From Symbiodinium kawagutii (taxonomy: Eukaryota > Sar > Dinophyceae > Suessiales > Symbiodiniaceae): a stretch of DNA of 64,000 nt. Below are positions 12,001 through 22,400 of this stretch, one piece after another. The position numbers and the translations under genes are program-made. The notes beneath the pieces are model-generated. The model saw only the letters and a program-made list of their open reading frames with translations, was not told where the DNA came from and did not search any database. The DNA is taken from assembly GCA_009767595.1 (NCBI GenBank), contig VSDK01001740.1:908376-972375 (forward strand). The letters are read 5' to 3'. The first letter of the stretch is position 1, and each line of letters starts with the position of its first letter.

Positions 12001-13956
12001 GCTGGTAGTCTGGCAGAAAAGCATGAAATACTAGTAATCAAATAACACTAGCAATCAGATACTAGTCATCAATACTAGCAATCATTATCATGCTGAGTTT
12101 CACCAGTTGATCCAGGCGCGGAGCTTGCAGCAGTGCCTGGCTCAACAGGCGCGGAGCTGCCGCTTCCAGCGCCGTGTCGGTGGCCCTCGCGGCTTCCGTG
12201 GCGTCCGCGTCACGGCTTCGGCAAACCGAGGAGGTCCTGGAAGAGCCTTGGAGAAGATTTCAAGGGCCATCTCCCAGTGGGGAGGAAAAATTTTCATGAT
12301 TGGTTGATAGTTGGTGAATAACCATCGTTGATGGTTTTTGATGATCTCCCAGGGCACATGAATAATTAACCATGGTTGGTGGTGAATAACCATGGTTGAT
12401 GATTTTTCGATAATTTGTTTGATGAATAATCAACCATGGTGATGGTTGGTGATTTTTCCTCCCCAGTGATGGGTGATTTTTTGATATTGGTTGGTGATTG
12501 GCCATGAGCCAATCATGATAACCATGGTTGGTGATTTTGTTGATGATTTTTGAGGGTGACTTGGATGATCATGATTTTCTCATTGGCTCATGAGTAACAG
12601 TAGTTGGTTAGTTGATGATTAATTTGTGGTTAGAATTTATAGATAGTGAATTGTTCAGGTAAATTGATGGTTGAATGCTTGGGAACCATTGGCTAGCCAT
12701 TCACCCTGGGGATGGTGATAATTATTGTTTAATTGACCGTGATGATACTCGCCATTTGGAGTCATGTGGATAAAATTCTTTGAAACATACTTTCTGTACA
12801 AAGAAGCGTACAACCATGGACCTTCACAAAAACAAGTTTTGAATGACGCTGTTCCTTCGGGATTTGGTAATCTCGGCCTTGCTTGATTGTGCTCTGTAGC
12901 AGCCAATGTGCCATTGTGATTTCCGTACAGACTCATGCGGATCAATGCATTGAAACATGCGTCTTTTGCTGCTGTTCGCACACTTTCACGTATTTTTTGT
13001 GAAACCTTTGAACTGAAAGGCATTTGCTGAGACACGCTGTGCCATCGGGATTTGCTTGGGGTGATGGGACTTCTTTCCGGCTGATGGGACTTCTTTCCAA
13101 ACCGACGTGCCGTGGATGGGACTTACACCCACCGCTTGTAGGTCAATTGATGTGTTTTAGCCAACCCGTGGGAATCGACAACCATTATTGATGCGTGATC
13201 AGTGATGGTGAATAAGGGAACAATCCCTTAAGGCCAATGATTTGTCAGCAGAAACATCGCGATACATTGCCGATCAAACGACATCAAACAACTCTCATCA
13301 CAAAAATTCACACTCTTCAACCAACCAACATCATCCAATTATCATCCCAACCAACTAACCAACTACCAAGCATAACCAACCAACTCACCAACCATAACCC
13401 ACCAACATCATCCCACCACCAACCCATCCAACCACCAAGCGCCCCCCCCAAGCGCCAGCACCGAGGCCTGGCAGCAGCTGCGCAAGCGCCGCGGCTTGGA
13501 CAACGACGAAGCGCTGGCGCAGCTCAGCAGCTTCGCCCAGACCGCGGCGCAGCGGGGCCTGTGGGGAAACCCAGGGACCGAAGCATGCGCCGGCGCCGCG
13601 GTGGTTGGGAGCCGGTCGGAGCTGGTTGGAGCTGAGGTAGGAGCTGGTTGCAGCGTACCATGGTTACACGCTGGTTGTGTTGCTATGAGTCGTTCTCTCA
13701 TGTTGAACATATTAGTACATATTAGCATCAACCCGTGGTATAATGACAGAGTCATAGGCAACATGGTGCTGCTGGCAATCGATTTATCCAACTATTGTTT
13801 CAAAATTACTCACCGGATGGACCAGCTTTGAACCAGTAACAATAAGACACCATGACATACCATGACTTTCTTTAGTCAAAAGCCCTCGGCAAGATAGAAA
13901 CCTTGCAACTGGTGGAACTTCAGCTGCGGAACCTTGATTGTGATGAAACAAGTTGA
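8981..13956 (+). CDS. Helical/coiled-coil protein gene, exon chain B
   Basis: GC-rich islands at 8981-9059, 10014-10103, 10667-10695, 12116-12265, 13453-13600 and 13876-13956 are mostly helical and several join in phase. Examples are EMDAKRAARDEELMQRLEKF, then RLEECVDQARLLDQDPQ, and later EAWQQLRKRRGLDNDEALAQ. Whether it is a separate gene or the 5' part of the PPR chain that follows is not decidable here; exon 13876 may end at a TGA at 13954-13956. No catalytic domain recognised. Confidence 0.52.
10014..10103 (+). CDS. Chain B exon 2
   Basis: Acceptor TTTCGCAG|G, donor GTGGTT. With the leftover G from exon 1 it reads G-RLEECVDQARLLDQDPQ then CHIPQHSASKAR. Two other frames are open, but only this one fits the phase. 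Confidence 0.62.
10667..10695 (+). CDS. Chain B possible micro-exon
   Basis: Acceptor GGGGAG|G and GC donor after CGCAG. A 29-bp exon reading G-IEQLKSLAQ fits the phase of the exon before it. Too short to be sure. Confidence 0.35.
10941..11058 (+). CDS. Possible exon island
   Basis: A GC-rich island before the ACCAATGG minisatellite. One frame after CCCAG reads ALESRWTWETEAAGPVAMAW; another reads WRWKADGPGRLRQQG. Frame not decided. Confidence 0.3.
11089..11235. repeat. ACCAATGGT(C/T)A minisatellite
   Basis: About ten imperfect 12-bp units of the type GACCAATGGTCA. It gives periodic artefactual frames on both strands. Confidence 0.9.
12116..12265 (+). CDS. Chain B exon, alanine-rich
   Basis: GC-rich island. 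The best frame reads RGAAASSAVSVALAASVAS then ASRLRQTEEVLEEPWRRFQ, a long helix. A GC donor at 12266 leaves GG, which completes a Gly codon with the next exon. The start could be 12116 or 12149; GGCGCGGAGCT occurs at both. Confidence 0.6.
12275..12468. mobile_element. 194-bp MITE-like element with 17-bp terminal inverted repeats
   Basis: CAGTGGGGAGGAAAAAT at 12275-12291 is matched 16 of 17 by the reverse complement of ATTTTTCCTCCCCAGTG at 12452-12468. The interior is AT-rich with repeated AACCATGGTT. It starts ten bases after the exon end at 12265, so it occupies the 5' end of the intron. Confidence 0.65.
13320..13440. repeat. CCAAC/ACCA-rich low-complexity tract
   Basis: Repeated CCAACCAACT and CACCAAC words form a pyrimidine-rich run immediately before the exon at 13453 and may act as its polypyrimidine tract. 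Confidence 0.6.
13453..13600 (+). CDS. Chain B exon
   Basis: Follows a C-rich tract and CCAAG. With GG left from the previous exon it reads G-ASTEAWQQLRKRRGLDNDE then ALAQLSSFAQTAAQRGLWGN and ends before GTGGTT in phase 0. Very high GC at third codon positions. One of the clearest exons of the chain. Confidence 0.75.
13876..13956 (+). CDS. Chain B exon, possibly terminal
   Basis: Acceptor CTTTCTTTAG. Phase 0 reads SKALGKIETLQLVELQLRN then LDCDETS and TGA at 13954-13956. A GT donor inside (CTG|GTGGAA) is possible, so the stop may not be used. Confidence 0.55.
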   Translation, partial: SKALGKIETLQLVELQLRNLDCDETS

Positions 13957-14299
13957 GACCCAGCAAAGGAATCCCATGTTCATTTGTAAGGCATACTCTC
14001 CGGCTGATTGTGTGTTTGCATGTCCCCAATCCAGATCAACCGGATTCAACCATCACGAGCCATGAGCATCATAATCATCATCGTTTCAGGAGGGAGACCA
14101 CGCCATCTTCGAGTGCAAATAGGTGTGTTAATGAATGTTCAAGGTAGTGCCCATGTCCAACCAATTTTTTGATATTTTTTGTTATGAATCAAGTTTTTTG
14201 TTATGAATCAAGTTAATGTTCACCATCAACCAATTGGTTATGCCCATTTCAAGTTGAAGACAGTTGATGCGCGGTTTTTTGTTGCGGACTTCAGCTCAG

Positions 14300-14360
14300 G
14301 TGGAAGATGGGGATAGAAGTGCTGGAGCGGGCACCTTGGTGTGGCAACGAAGCGAGCTCG
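14300..14360 (+). CDS. PPR chain exon
   Basis: Acceptor AGCTCAG|G. Reads [20 protein letters not shown] in phase 0 and closes with a GA donor (CTCG|GATCGT) in frame with the next exon. A GT at 14379 is an alternative. Confidence 0.62.
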
Positions 14361-16295
14361 GATCGTTTCGTTGGATCCGTATTTTGTAGATCTCCCATGC
14401 AATGTCTCAACGGAAGCGTCCATGGAACACATACAGTCACTACCTTTCTATGGACCTCCATTTTTATTCATGGGATCTACGAAACATGCAGGCATTTTAT
14501 GGGTGAGTATGGCATCTAGGAACAGCTACAGACCTCTAATCCCAAGCAGTCTGTGCCTATTCTTCGCTTTTTTCTCCTGCCCCATCATCCGCAATTAGAG
14601 CTCCTTTTTCAAAGCAAACAAAATGAACAGATTTGGTTGAGAAACCAGCTGTTCAGCAAAAAATCATTTTGATACACAAGTTAGACCAACTGATTGATGA
14701 TGACAGACAGACCTATCCGATTTTAAACCCACTAGGCCAAGTTGTAGATCCCCAACGGTGTAGCTTCATGATTTTCTCTGATTCTTCGGAAGAATTTGGG
14801 TTGATGTCGAGCCAATCTTAGCCCCCTGCCATAGAAACCGAGTGAAACAGCCAGGCACGGATTTGGAAGATCCCCGTTGGCCTGGATGTCTACAAGGACG
14901 TTTTGAAAGCATGCGAAAGGCGCGAAAGGGGAGCCACTGCTAGATGTTGACTTTGACCATAGTTGGCCCAGACCTGTTGATCATTCGCTGGTAGCTGATT
15001 TGGTGGTTTCTCAAGACGTAGGGGTACCCCCAGTCATCATCAAGTTTATGAACCATTTATAGTATATAATGAGTTCCAACCCTAACCTTGGGGTTTCCCA
15101 GTCACTGGCCTGAGAAACCATGATCTATAGTTGGTATATCCTCTTCGATTGTTGCTTATTATCCCCAGCTTTATTTACCATGAACCAGCTAACCGAATGG
15201 TAAAATTTCTTTACTAAAGCTGGTAGCTGGTAGGCTTGGTACTGCACCGCCCAGCGGTGTGCTGAAACCATCCGCTGCGCTGTCAGCTGCTTCAATCAAT
15301 GTAATGGGTTTTTATGTCAACTAGATATAAAAATCATGTTCATATCAACTATATCCATCATTATCAGCATTAATCAGGGTGTTTTCACCACTGAGTTGCC
15401 TCTTCCTCTCTGGTTGTACCAGATCATATCTATTCTTGAAGCCAGCATCTCACCGCTTCAGCAGCGGAAGTCTTGTGTGGGCGTGAGTTTGTAATGGAGC
15501 AGCTGGCATAGTTTCTCTGAGAAACTCGGGGAAAATCATAGAATTCCGAGGGGTTATCGCTGAGCAGCTGGCAAGGGTTTCCTGAGAACCCCCTCATTGT
15601 TGATAGGACGATTGACAAGAAACCACTCTTTTAACCACCAATTAAAGCGTTTCCTTTAGGCTTTCCCACACAGCAATCTGGCCATGTTAACATCCGGAAG
15701 TTGTTGTGAAACGGTTCATAGGCTACCACCGGGCTAGCGCTGTTCCCAGGTCCTTTGAAGACCGGGCTGCAGTGCGCTTACTGCAGCGACTGCATGATGC
15801 AGAGATCGCACCTGACGTGGAGGTTTACCAGCGACTGGCCGGCAGCTGTTGGATGCCGCGACTGATGGGTTCAGCTGAGGAGTTTCAGGATGTTTTTTGA
15901 TGATATGCGGTGATGAATAGGTGATGAGCTAAAACATTCTGTGTGCTTGATGTTCAGAGATGGTGATGAGATGTGATGATAAAGTAGGGTCAATAGTCAT
16001 CAATAAGTTTCAATAATCATTAATGGGTGGTTGTTGATTTGTGAGTGAACCATCATTAAGCACCGCCGTACAAGGACCTTTCTTGGATTGCCTGTTTGAC
16101 TCCGTTTCTTGCTTCCATTTAGTGTTTGCAAGCGCCATTGTCCTTGGTAGGCAGTTCCTCCAGTAATAGAATCAGCGCACTTGTGATGTTTATTGTACCG
16201 CGCTTTTGTCGGTTTTTACTGATGGTTATGTGTGGTGTGGTTGATCTACTGTTGCTTATTCACTAGTGTGCAATCAACCTATAATTTGTCATGGC

Positions 16296-16357
<62 letters not shown>

Positions 16358-16378
16358 GTCATCATCATCATCATCATC

Positions 16379-16439
<61 letters not shown>

Positions 16440-19400
16440 TGTCTCAAAAGATCTAAAAGATAAAGATCCACACTAATGTATTTGTAGATAAATTTTACAC
16501 TACATAGATGTCATCACAAGTGTGTCTTCCTGTTTCACTCTTTCAGATGGTGGTTTCTCAAGATAGGGGTACCCCTAAATCATCCAATGATAGCCATTTG
16601 TAGCAACAAACCAACCATTTTAGGGGTTCCCAATTTTGAGAAACACCCATAGGTATAAATCCACCACGCTCAGCAGAATCTGCATCTTCCAGTTCGTGAT
16701 CCCCGCTTGCTGAGGCTGGTCATCTCCAGCATTCTCCACGCCCAGAAGTTGCTTCAGCGGAAGGTCATCCGGGGCAACTTCGAATATCCCGCCCACTGGG
16801 CAGCACTGACACGGCTGGTGGGACACAAGGATAGGCTTGAAATGGTGTAAGATTTGTGGTTAATTAAGCCATAAATACATGGTGATAAATAATGGGAGTA
16901 TAGGCTGATAAATGGATTGATGTAAGATTGGTGGTCAACCAATGGCAACTCTAGTGAACGGATCATGAGGATTCACCATTCCTACAACAAGATTTAATCA
17001 GTTTTGATGGTTTAAAACATGGCAACTTGAAAAGTTCACAGAGGCAGAAGTTGATGAGTTGACATGATTTGATCTTCGTTGGAAAGCACGGGGAAACGTG
17101 GCGAAACACCGGACCCAGCTCTTAGCCAACATCTTTCAGTGCGCCGCCATCATCCTCATCGTCGTCCTAACGGCACTTGACGTGCGGCACGAATTTGCAT
17201 TGAAGCAGTCTGGATGAGTTGAACTTGAAGACCAACAATTCATATCAGATCATCAGCCAACAGCTCGTTTGGAGTTGCTCTTGGCCTTTGGAGCTTAAAA
17301 GTAATCAATTGACCGTGAATTGGCCGCCATTGAAGTGCCATTCAGCCAAACATAGTAGTATATACATCATGAATTGGCCGACCTTCAGCTCTAGTTTACC
17401 ATCATTTCCCAGGAATTCAGCATCCCCAACGGTGCCAGGGACATCAAGCCATGACCGAGGTTGACGAAGCAGAGCTCATGGAGATCGTGGAAGAGATGTG
17501 GGAGGGGCTGTCACAGGCAACGTGGCTGGTGATAGCGATGTGCACTTGGCTATGGGTCAATATCAGACAACCTAATAATAGCCACTAATGGAGGTAATTA
17601 TAACTATAGCTAAATATTAATCCCGATGTGCACTTGGCTGGTGATAGAGATGTGCTAATGGGGGTTGATAAATGTTAATAACCAACAATAATCGGGAAAA
17701 CAATGGTACAGGCTTTTGACCCACTGCCACTTAACAAACTGCTAGCAGGATCCTCTCAACTTGACAGATCTTGACAGTGAATTGTCCCATGAATGTCCAT
17801 AAATGAGGTACTCTGAAACTGAGACAAGGTGGTTTGTGAGGGGAAGGGTCAATGAACGGTTTTTGATGGAGAATCACCAACAATAATGGATAATTAATCA
17901 TGTAGAGAGACCATCCGATTTCTCAGCTCTCGAAGTATTTGTTTAAGCATGTTTAAGCGGAGGATGCTGGCCAATACCAAACCTGCTCGGTGAAAATTCA
18001 CATCCCAACAGCTGTTGATCATGTCTTTTGGATGCTCACCAACTTGTATCAGTGTTTTTTGTTGACATTGTTTTTTAAATCAGTAGTTTTGAAAATGAAC
18101 AGATCAATAGATGAATAAATACACAAAAAGACATGATGAAGAAACGGATACATAGATTCATGAATATATGTATTTGTATACACATACATCTATTTCAAAA
18201 TAGATAAGAAAAGTTTTTTTGTTGTTTGTTCATTGAAACCTTTATACATCTATTTGTTGATGATCTGCTTGGTTCAGCGGCTGCCAGGCTTCTTCAGCGG
18301 AGGTGGTGAAGGCTCTGCACGTCACCGCCTCCAGCGGACTTTTGCCACGGACCTTGAGGGCCTTTGAGGCGATGCCGCAGATGGGCTTGCACCAGGACGT
18401 GTGGAATCGGTGGGTTGGTGGCTGGTGGTGGCTGGTGGTGGCTGATGCTCGGTGATGGTGGCTGATGCTAAGTGATGGTGAGTGATGTTAGGTGATGCTA
18501 GGCGATGGTAGGTGATGGTGGGTCTTGGTAAAATCCAGATGCATCGATCCCGGTTCAGCTTTTGAAGTGTGGATTGTGCTTGGCTGAACTTCACTGATGT
18601 TTGATCCATGGTGAGGACATTGATGCGTTCTGCGCGCTTCTGCTTGCGAGTGGCCGGGCAGAGCAGCCTGAAGCCACCAAGATCATTCTGGATGAAGCCA
18701 TTCATCGCTTCGGCACCTTAGACGCAAACGGACAGTGGCGATTGAACGCAGGGAATGAGCTGCTCACATGCGACCTGGACATGATGCACATGGCTGTCTT
18801 CAAACCGTGCTCTTCCAAATGATGTTTTTATCGGTTCGTCTCATCAACCACTATACTACTTACCTATGAAATTGACTATCCACATCTATCATCAATACTT
18901 GCTGATATGGCTACCACATCTTACCATCAATAGTTACTCGATGTTACTAAGCTACCCATGACTTAGCTACCCATGGCTCCTACCCCTGACCCAACCGACG
19001 ACACGGTGGTGAGGCCATGTGGCGGTGCTGTACCAGAAAGCTGTCGCATCGCTGTCCATGGCGCAGCAGCACCAGGAGGCCTTGCAACTTTTGGAGGCGC
19101 TCAGCCAACGGCAGATGGCGGCGGGAAGTTTGGAGATGTGAAGGGCTTGTGAAGGGGTTGTTAATGGGGAACATTAACCCTATTAGCAATTAAGATTGGT
19201 ACAACAATGTGTTAATAATTAATGTTAAAAATAGATGCTTAACGGGCCAATCATTGTTGGAAGGTTGTTACAACCCTATTAGAAATTAACAATTATGGTT
19301 TACAACCCTATTAACAAGAGTGGTTTGTAATGGTGATAAGTGATAATGTTGAGGGGTTGATATTAAACTCAATGTAGATGTTGATGCGTTGATGATGGTT

Positions 19401-22400
19401 GATTCGATGGTTGATGATGGGTAATGATAATGTTTTTGCGTGGTTGTAAATGGTGGTTGATAATGGTTGATTTGATGGTTGTTTCGATGATTGATGATGC
19501 TTAATGATAATGGTAGGGTTATTAGCCTTATTAGACTTAGTAGGAGTATTGGTTTTACTGGTTGTAAATAATGGTTGATGATGGTTTTTAGGTTTAGTGG
19601 TTGATAATGGTTGTTAAACATCTACAAACCAGTGGTGGTTGTAGTCAATAGCGATTTGCAGATCATGTTTTTTAGTGGTGAACTACTACAATCAATGGGT
19701 TTTAGCTGGGAATAGATGGTAGTGAATGATTGTCGATGGTTCATGATGTTCATAGATGAACTTGGATGTTAAAAGATGGTATTGGATGATGTTAATGGTT
19801 GATTTTGCTAATGGCTGATAATGATGATTGATAGTGAATGATTGATGGGGATGGTTATGAGTGTTTAATGGTTGTTAATTAATTGGTTGTAGTGTTGTTT
19901 GATGGTTGTAGTATCTTGTAGTTGAAGTTATGAGTGCGTTTCGATGGTTAGTGTTAATGTTTGGTGATGATGATTGATAGTACAGATTTTGAATGAATAC
20001 TAATGGATGTTGATGGTTGATAGTAGAGGGCGATGACCAACCATACAATGGGAGATCCAGCTGGTGATGAAGCTTAGCAATCAACAGTAATGGTTGATGA
20101 TTGCCGGGAGATTCAGCTGCTAACAACCCTCCATATTTGATGGTGAATCACGTGCCACTGATGGATGGATGGATGGATGGATGGATGGACGGACGGACGG
20201 ACGGACGGATGGATGGATGGATGGATGTACCCAACCAACTAGCACCTCACACATATCCGCTCCGCGATCTGTGGGTCTTCTGGCTGGGCCTCTTCAATGA
20301 TTCATGATGCAGGTGGCCCGCAGTCAAGGGATCAAAGTTGATCCGTTTATGTGTGAAGCTCGGCAAAGGAAGGACTTGATCCACCCAGATATCCGCTCCA
20401 AGAAGGTCTTTTCCCATGCTTGCTTCGAGGGATTCTGATGGGTTCTCCTTACCTAGGTAGAGAATTTGCCTGGACGAGGCTACAAAGTGAGTTGGATCCT
20501 GTGGGGTATGAGTTCTGTCGTGATGATCTCCATAGGGTTTTCCCCTTGACATTTCCTGCCTTTTGCTCGATTATCCAATCACCTGTATCAACTAAGATGG
20601 TATATCATGGTATGGTATCATTTCTAACTCTGGTTTTTACACGCCATGCATCCGGCTGTGCACCGAAACGCTTGGGATCAGCCAGTGGATGCCAGTGCTT
20701 AGGAAGTGGCCATCCACAGCTGCGTGGAGTTGAAATGTGGTCAATGGATGCGGCCGCTGTTGGAGGACTCCTCCCTAACGAAGCCAGGGGAGCAAATGAG
20801 AACTGCCCCGTTTCCAGAGTGGTGTTTGAGTCCCGAAAATCAGCCCATGTTGGTTGGTTACCTTGTGGATGTTTGAAGGCAACCATGCTAATAACATCAT
20901 TTGATCATTGATGTTTAACAATTCTAGTAGCCCAAGAATGCATGTTTCAGCATGCGTCCGGCATATTTGTCATGAGGTGGGTTTGACTATGTGTTCTGGC
21001 CACCAAAAAGGATTGTGATGATGTGAATAAGACATATTCATATTCTATGTCAAATCCGCAGCCCTTCCGGTGATTTGTCTCACCCCTGGTTGCTCCCCAG
21101 TAGTCATGGTTTGGGTGAGCCATGGTGGGCTGACTATTGTGGCTATTGTCATTACTGTTTATGTCAGCTGTCAGCCTTGCATGAATGAGTGAGTTCTTTG
21201 GCATCCAGCTCCAGAGAGGCGTCTTTGCGCCAGTTTTCCCGTTTTCCATCGTTGCCCATGGTCAGAATGGATATCCGTCACGAAGCTTTCAACCAAGGGC
21301 CCCTGCAGGAGGCGTACTCAACGTTGCAGGCGGAAACGGCACCTGATGCAGATGCCGTTGCAGCCATGGCTCATGCGCTGGCAAGGGCAGATGTCTTTGA
21401 GACGCATTGGAAAACGCGCATTTCAACTCAGGTTGGTGGTATGGCTGAACATGGCTTAACCATGTTGAACCACAAATCACGTTTCAGTGAAACCATGTGT
21501 GAAACCAGTTGATTTATTCAGGATGGGTTTCTTCGCCTAACATCGTCTACGAATAAATGCCATCATGCTTCTTTTGACTACCATACCAGTTCCAATCATA
21601 CTGGTAAATGATGGTAGGAAACAGGCCTCTGAACACTAAGCTCCTACTGCCCTTGCCTTAGCAAGGGTTGAACATTCACCAAGACAAGTATTTGTTTCCA
21701 TTGTTCAAGTGATTGTGAGTGCTTCTAAAAAGAAGTAAGAACCAGTTCCAACTGACAGAAGAAAACTTCCTTTGCATATGGTGCTCTCTTAAGATAGGGG
21801 CACCCCCAGATCATCCTTTGTTAGCCATTTACAACAATAAACCGGTGATTTTTGGGCGTCCCGTAGCATTAGAAACACCCACATGGGCGCGGATCTGCAA
21901 CTCGCAAGAAACAAAGGTGGAACTCGCTGATGCGACCAACCTACCGGAGGTTATTCGATACTTGGGCCAACCACAAGCATCAACGTCATGGCTGAGGATT
22001 GGCACACCGCCCTGCAACTCATCGACTACCTGCCAAACTGTGGTGCCGCTGCAGACTGTTCGTTGATGAATGCCGCCATCCACGCGTGCTACAGAGCGCG
22101 CCAAGGGGCTAAAGCCTTGCAACTTTTCGAGGAGATGACCAACAACTTCCAGCAACTTGAATGCATAGATCAGCAAACAGGTCGGTCCAAAGAGAATATA
22201 GGGTGGGAACGGGTATGTTTCCACGTGATTCAGCCTCCCCGTGTCAGACAAGGGGAAGTAGAGTTGAGCAATTATATACAGTTCAATCCTTGGGAAGCCG
22301 AATGTGTTCCACAACTTTTGAAGGATTTTTGGAATGATTCTGTAAACGGATCCTTTTGCATGTTTCAATCAAGGACTGATAAACACTTTAGATAAGGATC

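Noticed and set aside
16232-16476. Poly-His, poly-Ile and poly-Ser frames
   Set aside because: Three readings of one (ATC)n microsatellite.
20420-20911. 163-codon plus frame
   Set aside because: Overlaps the PPR exon at 20703 in a different frame; no family motif and no splice support.
21829-22368. 179-codon minus frame
   Set aside because: Antisense shadow of the PPR exon at 21978, whose + reading has family motifs.
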